NCBI GenBank assembly: GCA_017311315.1 | Contig: CM029670.1 | Span: forward strand, 27,896,949-27,960,948 | Reading direction: 5' to 3' | Source: Dendrocalamus latiflorus | Lineage: Eukaryota; Streptophyta; Magnoliopsida; Poales; Poaceae | DNA length: 64,000 nucleotides | Part shown: positions 11,090 through 22,020 of the stretch, piece after piece | Layout: each line of letters opens with the position of its first letter | How positions within the stretch are numbered: the stretch's first letter is position 1 | Notes under the pieces: model-generated | What the model saw: the letters and a program-made list of their open reading frames with translations, nothing else | Told to the model about the DNA's origin: nothing | Databases searched by the model: none | Made by a program: the position numbers and the translations under genes

Positions 11090-12350
11090 TTTCATTGTCA
11101 TTATTTTGGGCTCTCTACAAGATTTATCTACATATGAACTCAAGATATTGTCTCAAATCCACTGCATCTGTTCCTTTTGGAAGAAATTAATTTCATAGGA
11201 AGCTTCACTGTTCAATGTTCATTTTGAGGCACTGATTACTAAATGCTCGATATCAATGTCGTTCCTCGGCCGTTGAAAAACTCGAAATAAAAAAATATTT
11301 CTGAATTCATTGTCGACGTACATTTGTACATTGTCAATTGGTACATTGTCTTTCCTGCTGAAAGAATTGCTATTTCTCAATTGGTACATTGTCTTTCCTG
11401 CTGAAAGAATTGCTACTGTGTTAACATTTGGAATATATTTTGTAGCAGTACTTATAAGAATTGACTGCGATAACTGACAACCAATTGTACAGAGTTATGT
11501 GTTGTTAATTTCCTAGCTTTAAACATAAAGTTTGTCTGCACATTTTTTAATCTCTTTTGAGTATAAAAAAGCCATGCTGGATCCTCTTCCTGTAAGACAG
11601 TTTAAATCATACTTCTGCCACACAAAGTTGCTTTCATTTTGTTTTTGTCAAATATTGATGCACTATGGACACCAGTGTTCACAAAAGTGGGTGTGCAATG
11701 TTGCTATGAGTTTAACAGCCTAATGGGTGCACTAGGACGCATGCTATTTGCATTTTATGAAAAGATGCAATGTAGTGCGAAGTATGCCTGTGTTATGTAA
11801 GGACTGAAACAGGAGACACTAGTACACAAAACTTGTCCTGTTGGTTCTAACTAATAGGATTAGCACTTAGCGAAGGTTTTGGTCTTTTGAGCATCACTTT
11901 GCAAGTCCAACTCCCCCTCCCCTCTACTCCTCTCCTCTCTTCCTAACATTGAGCATCATGTTTCACTTTTTTTGCTTCCTCGTCTTCCAATTCAATATGA
12001 TCACCATATGAAAGGTATGTTGAGTGGGACAAAGACTCTGTCCAACTGAACCTTTCCGTAACAATAATTGACCTGGAAATTAATTAAACCTCCAGGCATG
12101 CACAAGAGAATGAGAAATGTACAAGCACATTTAATTAGGTATATGAAAGTCATTCCATAACCAAAAGGAATGCATTAGCACATTTAATTAGCCCATGCAT
12201 TCTTCAAATCTACCAATGTAATCGCCTATATTGGATTGATATTGTTTGCTTGCCTCTTTTTAATCTTGTTATCACTAATAGATATATTGCACTTTCTTAC
12301 CTTATGGTATGGCACTTTCTTATCTTATCCTAATAGACCCACAAATTGAG
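11090..12350. other. Probable intron between leader and TNP1 domain
   Basis: AT-rich DNA with no recognisable protein. A 44-bp stretch containing TGTCTTTCCTGCTGAAAG is tandemly duplicated around 11330-11415. The corresponding region of the second copy (35045-37000) differs greatly because it contains large hairpins. Confidence 0.45.
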
Positions 12351-12354
12351 CAAC

Positions 12355-13080
12355 ATGTCATCCGCGCATTCTTCAACACCATCGCTGGAGGCGTCTGCTC
12401 TAAAATCAAAACACCAAGGAAGAGGGCTATCGAAGAAGCCTGAGGGCTGATTTACCATCACAGAGGTCGATAGATCTGGGGTCCCTCCCCTTCCTCCCAA
12501 AGCAGTATGCGCATTCTGAAGAATGATCGGAATAGTTGCACGAGAACGAATTGAGATCACATTCAATTCGTGGAAGAGCGTGCCTGAGACTCGGAAACGT
12601 GAGCTGCTGACAGAAATTTTGGCATCGTTCGAGATCCCAGAAGAACACCAAGACGCCGTGCAAAGATAAGCCTTGCCAACAGCGTGCAAAGCATGGAAGA
12701 ACTTCAAGAGCACGCTTGTCAAGGACTACGTGGAGAAGGACGAAACACCCTTTCATAAATACCCATTCCTGGAACCACAATGGGAAGAGCTCAAGGCGAT
12801 GAAGACGACCGAAGAGTTCAAAAGTACAAGTACGTCGCACAAGGCCCTCCAAGCAAAAAACACACACCCTCACAGACTTGGCACAGCTGGGTATGTGGGT
12901 AAAATCCCGCAGTGGAGGAGGGAGGACGAACAGGCAGTCCTGCAGGACACCGCCCCGCCATTTGCCAATATCCCGGATGACCGCGCTCGAAATTGGATTA
13001 AAGCAAGGTCATCTACAACGACATCAGGGGACATCTCCTTTTGAAACCCTGCAGACCAGCAAGTGTCCCAGCGCCTGGTA
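12355..13080 (+). pseudogene. TNP1-like plant transposase (Transposase_24/En-Spm type), N-terminal part
   Basis: The frame from ATG 12355 matches the - strand frame starting at 35044 residue for residue over most of its length. It carries the plant transposase (Ptta/En-Spm, PF03004-type) region: GIVARERIEITFNSWK, HKYPFLEPQWEE, KNTHPHRLGTAGY, PQWRREDEQ and a closing NWIKARSS. Such proteins accompany TNP2 in CACTA elements and are thought to bind the subterminal repeats. Four in-frame stops (TGA 12448, TGA 12517, TAA 12667, TGA 13042) stand where the other copy has CGA or CAA-type codons. A splice-donor-like GGTAAGAT follows at about 13078. Confidence 0.85.
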
Positions 13081-13129
13081 AGATATTGATTGAACTACGT
13101 AGCTTGTAATTACTCCGCAACTTCGTAGG

Positions 13130-14430
13130 AAGTGAAATGACATGTCGTGCTCTTGCAGGAAGCGCTGAGTGCTGAATCTTCCCAGGGATCATTTCAGGGA
13201 ACGAGGGACAAAGATATACTCTCCGCGGCCTTAGGAAACAAGGAGCACCCCGTACGAGAGGCCTTGGGCTTTACGTTCCTTGGAAACATGATTTCCAAGA
13301 TGACCCCGAATTGTATCGGAGAAGGAAGAGAACCAAAGCCGAGCGTGAGGCACGGCTACGAGAAGAGATCAAGGCATCTCTTAGAGAGGAGCTGGCTGAT
13401 TATGTCAGAGATGAGGTGCGGAGATTTACAGAAAATCAATAGGGCGCCGCTGTCGCTCCTGTGCTAACTAGCCCGCCCAACCATCTAAGTAGTTACGCGT
13501 CCAATCCTACGATGGAGAATGAGGCTAGATTTCCCGTCGACGACATCCAGGTAATAATTATTATCTCTAGAATGCTCAATCCATTGATAGGCCTATTAAT
13601 TGAAGTAGCTAATTTTGTATCATTACGTAGGAGCCTACGAAGTGCAAGCTCCAAGTGAGATATGCCTCCGTTGCCTTGTGCGCTGCTTGGGGCATGGCAT
13701 ATCCGTCTACTCAAGGGTCATGCTGCACCGTCAAGCTTTAGTGCCAGGCTTCAGAAAAGTGTCAGTAGATGGTGTACACGCCAATTTCGAGGTCGTCCCG
13801 CTACCGAAGCCCACCAACGACGAGCTTGTGACTCTAGGGCAAGCCATTGGATCCTTCATCCAGTGGCCCAAAAGCAATATCTGCCTGGAGGCTTCTTCAC
13901 CGGTGGCAGATTAGCTACATGCACTGGTGCCATCTCCACAAGGGCAACCTGAACCAGATCAACTACATGCACTTCTACCATCTCCACCACTGCTACCTGC
14001 ACCGGTGTCATGTTCATGGGTGCTATTCCCGGTGTAGCAACTTCTACCAATGCAACTTCCACCACCGGTGCTACCTTTAAAGTCGACCTACAGCCGAGGT
14101 AGCAAGGGCAGCAAGGGCAAAGCAAAGAAGACCAATGATGATATCCTGTACCTGCCATTGGCCCGCAAATTCGTGCTTGGCGAGCCGTTGCTCGAAAAAA
14201 TGGGCCTCCAAACCCTAGCATTTAGTTGCCAGCAATTGCACAAGTGGTATATGGAACAGTCCAATAAAACCAGAGGGAGAACGGAGCTCAGGTATCATTG
14301 TCAAATTCGCACCGGATCATTTACAGCACAGTATTCACGACTGTGTCTTCGTGGTCACCTTTGAGGATTTATTCAATCTTTTCACGCTCAACGCTCTCGA
14401 CGTCTCACTCATTCGATGCTGGATGCTGTA
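13130..14430 (+). pseudogene. TNP1-like gene, middle exons
   Basis: Several exon-like pieces align with the - strand copy at 33.0-34.2 kb: a block with REALGFTFLGNMISKM, an Arg/Glu-rich helical stretch ending in a CGLOR-like basic run, and then FEVVPLPKP, SFIQWPKSNICLEASSP and KFVLGEPLLEKMGL. Between them is a low-complexity run of short Cys/His/Tyr-rich repeats (13915-14080) made from TACATGCACTGGTGCC-type units. The frame changes repeatedly, and intron-like GTAAxx...AG sequences separate the pieces. No enzyme domain is seen here; it is the linker between the DNA-binding-like region and the protease. Confidence 0.7.
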
Positions 14431-14511
14431 AATGTGTACAATCACAGTCTCCGTTCATGTCATACCGATAAATGTCATATATAATTTGTTGCTTTCCTGT
14501 GTATATATAGA

Positions 14512-15331
14512 TACATGCTGACTAAAGCTAGATCATCCAAATCATCATCGGTTGGTTTCCTGGACCCACACTTGGTCGCCAAGTATACCATCGACGAGGA
14601 TACACCCTTCGTCGAGAGGTACATTGCAGCAGGACTACTGGCTTACCGCAATAAGGAATATGTACTTACGCCCTACAATCAGAACTATCATTGGATTTTA
14701 ATAGTAATTGTACCAAAATGGAACAAGGTATATTACCTTGATTCCCTAAGTAAGAATAAAATGGACTTCATAGTTGTCAGCCAATTAATCGATAGGTAAG
14801 TACATTTTCTCCATACATACCTATATTGTACTCTTTCTTTCCTTCCGAATGACTAAGGTTAACTTTTTTGAATCACGTAGGGCGTTCGCGATGTACGTTG
14901 CAAAGGGAGGTTTCTCGACGCAAGGGGCCAAAGGCCTGACACATGCTCGAGATTTTAAGGTATTCGCTATTACACATTAATTAATCCTATGCAACAGTTG
15001 GTAGTAATGTCTCTTGAATTAACACATTCCATTTTTTGTAATGCCACTAGCAGTCGCCGGGCAACACGTGTGGATTCTATGTTTGCCACCATATGGAACT
15101 ACTCCTCGATTCCTCGAGGATCACCAATTCCAAGGTTTGTCAATCTTCCCATAATTACTTCATACTTATCATGTTATATATATATACGCACATTGATATT
15201 CCTATCGACAGGCCGCGTTCATCCCGTCAACTGCATTGAAACAGCCCGACCTTTCATGAATTCGAGGAGAGTTGGCGTACTTTTTGGTGGTTGGAGTCAT
15301 AAAGTCAAGAGGAAAGTTCCACTGCGCACAC
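14512..15331 (+). pseudogene. Ulp1-type (C48) cysteine protease domain of the CACTA gene
   Basis: Four exons with consensus splice sites are visible: 14512-14793 (donor GTAAGT), 14880-14959, 15053-15134 and 15211 to about 15331. The first carries the catalytic His in NYHWIL and Asp in YYLDSL. The third carries the catalytic Cys in PGNTCGFYVC. This is the SUMO-protease-like (Ulp1, C48) fold often fused to or next to plant CACTA and Mutator transposase genes (family knowledge). It would cut an isopeptide or peptide bond; its substrate is unknown. An in-frame TGA near 15256 interrupts the last exon. The domain is the C-terminal part of the TNP1-like gene, and CACTA sequence ends soon after, at about 15345. 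Confidence 0.85.
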
Positions 15332-15419
15332 TGATTTTTTATTGCTCTTATCACTCCGGAATCGAGGTCTCACAAAAGGAACAGATCCATAATCAACGAA
15401 CTTGTCAGTTGCACACGCA

Positions 15420-15742
15420 ATACTTGAATGGAAATCATGCACCATCCACTGGCAGCCTTGACATCGACGCACGAGGTCTTGCGCATCTACAATAGTAGTC
15501 AGCCAGTAGAAGCCTTGTTAGAATGCCTTGCCGACCAGGGACCTCGGCACAATATACGAGCCGCAGAGCCCCGCGTGTATCTCCACGAGGAGGTGCTTTC
15601 CCTCGTTATGCGAAAGGCACCGCAAAAGTGTGGTGCAGACTCCCCTCTTATAGAGGACGCCATCCAGCACTTGGAAGGATCTGGCACATTGCTGCAAAAG
15701 TTGCAGTTTGAGGGGGTCATCTGGCTCGGCTATGCCCTGCAA
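15420..15742 (-). pseudogene. Tat gypsy integrase zinc-finger region
   Basis: The - strand shows VLDGVLYKRG, then CLSHNEGKHLLVEIHAGLCG, LVGKAF, QGFYW and DLVRRCQGCQ, the H2C2 zinc-binding domain at the N-terminus of gypsy integrases. One frameshift and one stop are present. The catalytic core is absent because the element is truncated here. Confidence 0.8.
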
Positions 15743-15899
15743 AAAGCCGTAGATGAGCTCTCGCCAATCGTCTTGCTAGGCAATTTGATGGACAAGGGCC
15801 GCATCCCAATTGTCTTGGACGATGGCTACCGCGCATAAGACCTCATAGAATGCCCCCTCAGGGAGGGGGAGCTGCTGGCTGGTGGCTTTGGCGAGGAGG

Positions 15900-16578
15900 T
15901 CGGCCTATTCATTATCCACTCGAGGGATGGCCTTGACTGTAACGCCTAGGAAATGGCGCTCCTTCGCCCTCACTACCGCCAGATACTTGGCCAACTCAGG
16001 GTCCTTGCCCTGGTAGGATTTGTCGACGTGACCCGCAACCAAACGGGAGTCAGTGTGGACAAGGATCCTTCGGGTGCCTAGGGCCTTAAGCTTCGCAAGG
16101 CTGAAGAGCAGTGCCTCATACTCAGCTATGTTTTTTTCGTCGGGAACCTAAGACACGCCAAATACAGTAGGCGGTGCCCCTCTAGCGTAGTGACCACTGC
16201 ACCGACCCCAATGCCCGGAGCGCTGTAGGCCCCGTCGGTGTTGAGTGTCCACACCGGGTCTTCTGGTTGTTGCACATGGAGTTGAGCTGGCGGAGTCCAC
16301 CCGGCGAGGAAGTCTGTGAGGACTTGAGATTTTATTGACGTTCGTGAGGCATACGTCAAGGAGAATGGTGCAAGCTCGGCCGCCCACTTGCCAATACGCC
16401 CCGTAGACTCCTTGTTGTACAGCATCTCCGCCAAGGGGAACGAGGACGGCACAGTGATGGGGTGGGCCAAGAAGTAGTGCCGAAACTTCCTCGAGGCTAT
16501 GACCAATGCGTACGCCAGCTTCTCAAGTTTGGTGTACCACGTCTTGGCGCCCTGGAGAGCCTCGGAGATGAAGTACAT
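15900..16578 (-). pseudogene. Tat gypsy RNase H region (two RNase H domains)
   Basis: The first part (KLEKLAYALVIASRKFRHYF) is the RT-linked RNase H remnant. The second starts at WTLNTDGAYSAPGIGVGAVV and continues after a frameshift at an A-run (about 16135) as ALLFSLAKLKALGTRRILVH...DSRLVAGHV. RNase H degrades the RNA strand during reverse transcription. A second, archaeal-type RNase H is a known hallmark of the Tat lineage. An in-frame TAG near 15910 and the frameshift show decay. Confidence 0.8.
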
Positions 16579-16914
16579 GGGCTGCTGAAGGGCGCCATCC
16601 TCGAGGATGAGGATTACGCTAACTGCTATTACTGTGGTGGCAAGGTAAAGCAGGAGGGGAGCCTCTGGTGCTACGGCGACTAAAGTGGGGAGGCTTGCGA
16701 GGTGCTTTCTGAGGTCGTCGAAAGCCTTCGCACAGTCGTCATCCCAATGGAACCTGTCGCAGCTGCGAAGGGTCTTGAAAAATGGTAGGCCTCACTCAGC
16801 TGCCCTAAACAGGAAGTGACTCAACGCGGCCATGCATCCAGTAAGCCTCTAGACCTCCCTCGTCGTTTTGGGCGGCTCCATGGTGAGGATCGCATCGACT
16901 TTGTCAGGGTTCTC

Positions 16915-17600
16915 CTAGATGCCACGTCCGGACACCAGAAAACCCAGGAGCTTGCCTACTTGCACACTAAATACGCACTTGTCTGGTTTTAGCTTGATGC
17001 CCGCCGTCCTAAGGTTGTCGAAGGTCTCCTGAAGGTCTCGACTGTGGGAGGCTAGCTGCCTAGTCTTTACGACCACGTCGTCTACATAAGCCTCAACGTT
17101 TCTTCCAAGCTGGGAGGTGAACGCGAGTGTGATGAGGCGCGTGAAGGTAGCACCTTCGTTTTTCAGGCCAAAGGGCATCCTGACGAAGCAGTACGTCCCT
17201 ATCGGCATTATGAAGCTAGTCTTGTCCTCGTCGTCCCTAGCCATGTGGATCTGGTGGTAGCCCGAATATGTGTTGAGGAAGCTCATGAGCTCACACCCTA
17301 CCGTGGCATCCACCAACTGATCTATGCGCGGCAATGGGTAGTTATCCTTCGGACATGCCTTGTTGAGGGCGGTGAAATCAATACACATGCCAGGCACCGC
17401 TAGCCTTCTTCACTAGCACTGGGTTGGCAAGCCAGTCCAGGTGCTGGAATTCGCGGATAACTCTGGCTTGGAGGAGCTTCTCAACCTTTGCTTTAGCCGC
17501 TCGCTGCCACTCGATTGACATGCATCGGAATCTTTGCCTGACCGGCTTGGCGTCGAGGCAGATCGCTAAAGTGTGTTCGATGATGGCGCAATCCACACCC
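16915..17600 (-). pseudogene. Tat gypsy reverse transcriptase
   Basis: Fingers and palm motifs are readable: IEWQRAAKAKVEKLL and NPVLVKKASGAWHVY, a frame break at about 17390, then CIDFTALNKACPKDN, YSGYHQIHMA, MPFGLKNEGATF and the catalytic YVDD in EAYVDDVVVK. The catalytic aspartates are intact. The enzyme would copy element RNA into DNA. At least one frameshift separates the fingers from the palm. Confidence 0.9.
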
Positions 17601-17673
17601 TTTATGTCATCTGGGGACCACGCGAAGACATCTGTGTTGTCTCAGAGTACCCGGAGTAAACCTTGCTCAACTT

Positions 17674-18098
17674 CTAGGGGAAGACCCTCGCCGATGGACA
17701 TGCACTAACCTTCGGTGCGCAGGGGCACCCTCTTGACTCCGCCGTCCGACCGGGGCTTGGGCATCCATCTCGGGCGGAAGGCGTGTCTGCTTTTGGAGTA
17801 TCGGTGAGCACATGCACCTTCTGGTGCGGGCCCCGAGCACCAAGCTCTATGCACCGGGCGAGGTCCTGGTCACCAAAGGTGGTGATGATACCCTGCGGGC
17901 CTGGGAGCTTCATGCACAGGAAGCCATGGTGCAGGACCGCTCCAAAGGAGTTGAGGGTCGGGCGTCCCAATATAGCGTTGTACGGGTACGGGAGATCGAC
18001 GATGTCGAAAGTAACATCCTCGCTCCTTGAGTTTTCTCCCTGGCTAAGAGACACTTGCAGCCGTATCTGGCCCAAGGCCTTGAGTGGCTAGCCCCCAA
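17674..18098 (-). pseudogene. Tat gypsy protease region
   Basis: The - strand frame contains the retropepsin-like C-terminal block FDIVDLPYPYNAILGRPTLN followed by a hydrophobic stretch. The expected catalytic DxG lies upstream near 18.2 kb as LVDGGSSTN-like sequence in a shifted frame. The region processes the polyprotein. Assigned from the YNAILGRP signature of this family. Confidence 0.65.
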
Positions 18099-18129
18099 AG
18101 CCCTGTAGTGGGATTCCTGAGGGGCCTAA

Positions 18130-20077
18130 CTAGCTTCGGGGGATTCCCATCTAGTCAAAGGCTGCCACGAAGAGGATGTTGGTGGAGCTACCCCCATCGA
18201 CTAGGATACGCTTAACATCACAACCTGCGATGGTGGCCTGGACGACCAAGGGGTCTTGGTGAGGGAAGTCCACACCCTCTGCATTGGCAGGAGTGAAGGT
18301 AATGTCGTGCTGCGCCCACACCAGCGGTATCTATGCTGGATATGCCACCACATGGTGGAGTCGACACGCGTAAGCCTTCTGTTGCCGCGCCGACAAAAAC
18401 TCCAGCAAAGAGCCCCCAGAGATGACATTTATAATCTGGCGTTGGGCTCCCTCCAGGGCCTGTATCCACAAAGGGGCCCTCTTGGGGCTGCTGTATGTGG
18501 GCCACCACTAGTGGCCCCGTTTCTAGGGCTCTATCCCTGGCGACGCTCTGACGAAGCGTTGCGATGGTGGTGCATGTCCACGTGAGGTGATCGCCGTAGC
18601 CATGCACTTCACACCACAGGCTGTAGTGTTGATGGTCTTCCTCCTCACGGGGTCTATCATCCTGGCCCCGACCACGCCCTTGTCCCCGGCCTCTGCGACC
18701 TCACCCTTGGCTAGTGGGGGCGCTGTCCTTGGAGACGCCCTTGATGTCGAAGACGTAGTAGGCCTTTTGGGATCTACGCTGGTTGCGCTTGGGCTTGTCA
18801 TTCGACGAGTCCTGCTTACATTTGGAGGTGTCCTTGTGCTCAGAGGCATCCTTCGAGGATTCTTGTTTGCGCTTGGAGGCGCTCTTCGATAAGTCCTCTG
18901 CTTGATTGGTGTCGGAGTCGTCGCCTCTGCGCCGCTGTGCATCTTCCTCCACCCTCGCATACTCTTCCATCTTGTCGAAGAGCTTGGCCACTGTCTTTAT
19001 CAGCTTGCACGTATTGTACTCAGCCAACGGCCCTGGGCGGAGGGTCTGGATTGCCGTATTGATGATAGTGGTCTCGTTGACGTCCTTGACCTGGTAGCGA
19101 ACTTGGGCGAAGCGCTTGAAGTACCCTCAGAGTTTTTTCAAGGGCTTTTGCTTGATAGCGAAGAGTTGATCCGCGTCATTGCGCTCGATGTAATTTCCCT
19201 GGAAGTTGTTGTAGAGGCGGTCATAGATCTGCTCCCATGCGTAGATGGAATTCAGCTCTATGGTAAAGAACTAAGAGAGCTCCACTCCCTGCAACGCGAG
19301 GGGTAACCCCTTCGCCTTGGTAGAGTCATCCCCGGTAGCAGCTTCGATGGTGGTCTCGTACACGTGCACAAACTCCTAAGGGTCTGTGTCACCTTTGTAC
19401 AGCTCGATGGTGGTGGGGAACTTGAAGTCCTCTGACCACACTGATTGCTGCAGGCCACAGAGAGGGGGACTCTAGATCCACGCGTCGAGGTGGAACACAG
19501 CTAGAGGTGGGGGCATCGCGGTTGTCCGTTCACTATGGCATAGGCTCTGCCGTCGCCGGCGAGGCTTGTTGGTTCCGAGCCTCTTGTATCTCCCGCACGG
19601 CTCCGCGGAAGTCCGTCAGCTCACGCTACAACGTGCCAAGGGCCGTCAGCATGGCATTTTCCACCGTCAAGGTGGTTGCACCGACCTAAACGCCAGCACA
19701 AACCGCTGGGTTGGCAGCGATTATAGCTTGCACTCCGGAGCTGCTCGACGCGCCGGTGCGTTGGGCTCCGGGATTGGTGACAAGGCCGGTGTTGCCACCA
19801 GAACCACCCGCCACTCCCACACCGGGTGCGGGGTCGATGGGCACGCTGGCATGGGCATCGACATCATCGCTCCCGCAAGCCCGGTTAGTACTATGAGTAT
19901 CGACCGCCGCGCTAGCGGTCGGTCAGCCGTCATGCCATGTGTGTTGACATCGGCGGCCTCAACACCAACGTCACCATCCATGCCAGTCGTTGATGCCGAA
20001 GCCCTGGCATTAGCAAGCGCCGACGCTGTGCTCCTCTTCTTCCTTGCTGCCAATGGATCTTTTTTGGGTGCCATCAC
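18130..20077 (-). pseudogene. Tat gypsy gag
   Basis: Broken - strand frames run from an ATG near 20077 (APKKDPLAARKKRS) through an Ala/Thr-rich region and a capsid-like part (about 19020-19450) to a lysine/serine-rich basic region (KRKQESSKDASEHKDTSK). The last piece contains CEVHG-like His/Cys residues. Gag would form the virus-like particle. Several frameshifts and stops are present. Domain identity rests on position and composition more than on a clear motif. Confidence 0.6.
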
Positions 20078-20108
20078 TTCTCAAGTCTCAAGGCTTGCTC
20101 TCCATCGT

Positions 20109-20127
20109 CCCCACGGACGACGCCAAC
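20109..20127 (-). other. Primer-binding site of the Tat gypsy element
   Basis: Directly inside the LTR the - strand reads TTGGCGTCGTCCGTGGGG, the form of PBS seen in many plant gypsy elements of this group. It primes minus-strand DNA synthesis. Confidence 0.65.
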
Positions 20128-20382
20128 TGTTGTGGCTACTGACCAAACAGTAAAGTGAGAGAGTAGTGTAGTGCAGATGATGGATGGACAATGCTTCGCC
20201 CCTTCCCTATGTCCATGGCAGATATATATATTCGCATGAGGAGTATTTTACAATTATGCCCTTACACTCATGTACCCTTCATAGGGGTATTTATGTCATT
20301 ACACACATCCCATTTTGGGCTTTACAACCCTTTAGCAGGCCGGATGGGGCTTAGGTGGGGGCCACCCCTACGACAGCCTACA
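20128..20382 (-). repeat. 5' LTR of the Tat gypsy element
   Basis: The - strand begins TGTAGGCTGTCGTAG and ends CACAACA directly before the PBS, giving TG...CA ends and about 255 bp. A matching 3' LTR is not found, since the element is cut at about 15.35 kb. The outer boundary is inferred from the TG start only. Confidence 0.55.
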
Positions 20383-22020
20383 TTTCCACTTAGTTTCTTC
20401 TATTTTTATCCATTTAACGTGTGTTAGTGCATCCTTACTTACCTATAGCATTTGTGTAATAGACCCAAATTTGCTGGAAAATAAAACATGCTTGATTTTC
20501 ATGGATTTCAAAATTTTTCCAAAAAGCTTTGCTTGAGTTTTAAGGTTTTAAAATAAATCCCTTGGCCCAAAATTCTAATGCCAAATTTTGTAAAAGTTAG
20601 TTGGGTGCTAATAAATTTTTCCAAAAATTTATATGTGCAAATACACTCTAGAATTTAAATTACAAATTCAAAATCAATTTAAAACCTAAATAAAAGTTTA
20701 AACTAAATTCTTTCCCTCCATCAGCTTGGGCCAAAACCCATCAGCCAGCTTGGCCTCTTTCCTATTCCCCACCAACCCACTCTTCCCTTCCCTTTCTTGT
20801 TTTCCCTGCTTGCACACCCGTAGCTTAGTCACTCTTTCCCACTTGTGCTCACTAACAAACAGGCCCCCGATCCCGCTGTTAACATCGGGCACTATTCTTC
20901 TTCTTCTCCATTCTAGTTCGCTCTCTCTTGATTTCTCTCTTTGTATGCAGCAAAGAATGCATTGAAGAGCTTGCAGCCTCAAGCCTTGTGTTCCCATGAC
21001 TTCATCCCATTACCATGACTTCATCACATTGCTAGCTCGCTCTCTCTGCCTCACGCATGCTCTCCTTTGGAGCATAAAGACACACCATGGCACCATGCCG
21101 TCTCTCTCTTCTCCCCTCTATTTAAACCTTTTCCCTAACCCAGTCTTCTTTTGCCCTAAGCACTCATAACCCATTCGCCCTCGAAAAGGAAGAATTCAAG
21201 CTTCTTCACCAAGTCTAGCCGAGAGCTTCGCCATCTGATTCCTCTTTGTCCAGTGAGTTCAGATGACTCCATCGTGTGCTTTGTGTTCTTCTTGCTTCCC
21301 TCTACCTTTTGCCCACCTCTCTAAGCTTATTTGCCCTCAAAAAGGCTGAAGCCTTGATGTCGCTACTATGTGCAACTCTGTTGCTGACCTTGCTACCTCA
21401 TCCCCATCACTCTGGTGACTTTCGACCCTGGCCATCATGGCCTTGGCATTGACCTTGACCCCTCCATGCTAACACACCCTTTGAATTTTCTTGCCATGCC
21501 CCAGAGCTACCGGAACACCATCGCTTACCTGGAACACACATTGACTAGCCATTGGCATTGATCTCCCTATCTACTTGGTCTCGTGGTGAGTTTTGCCATC
21601 CCAATGCAATTCCTTATGTTGCAAACTTGGTAGGATAGCCATCATAGGGTCTAGGAGCCCATAGACCTTCACCACACCGCATCTGGCCACCATGGAGAAC
21701 TTAGCTCGACACTACACCCCTTGCATCGAGTACACCCCGAGCATAGCCATGACCTATAGAAGCTTAAACCAGCACCAATTTTGGTTTCTAGCACCGTAGT
21801 GCAATCACCCCTATGCAAAGTAGTGCCACCACCATCCTCACCATCGCACAACCACCTCCAGCCCTCACCTGCCCTGTCGTGACCCCTGTTGGGTTCGCTG
21901 TGACCCCCACATCCCATTTTATCCATCCCAGGTGACGCCGTGCCCTTCCTAGCTAGAAATGAGTTTGACCCGAGCCACCATGGCCATCCTCTACTCAATC
22001 GTGGTAGAAGACGACCCTGT
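20383..22020 (+). mobile_element. LTR-like remnant, + orientation
   Basis: An AT-rich stretch is followed by a CT-rich region with a TATTTAAA box (about 21119) and a leader, the same plan as 963-2560. No protein domain is seen. Similarity to the LTR at 963 is in layout and composition more than in aligned bases, so the family is uncertain. It is cut at 22021 by an opposite-strand LTR end. Confidence 0.45.

Larger units (their letters stand above)
15346..20382 (-). mobile_element. Ty3/gypsy element, Tat type, 3'-truncated
   Basis: Read on the - strand, the order is LTR (20382-20128), primer-binding site, gag, protease, reverse transcriptase, double RNase H and the integrase zinc finger. The element then stops at about 15346-15420 where CACTA sequence begins. 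The integrase core and 3' LTR are missing. The RT block (FTALNKACPKDNYPLPRID) and the second, archaeal-type RNase H place it in the Tat lineage by family knowledge. Many stops and frameshifts are present. Confidence 0.85.

Noticed and set aside
18523..18892. Hydrophobic + strand frame opposite the Tat gag
   Set aside because: It is the antisense reading of the lysine/serine-rich gag region and has no independent support.
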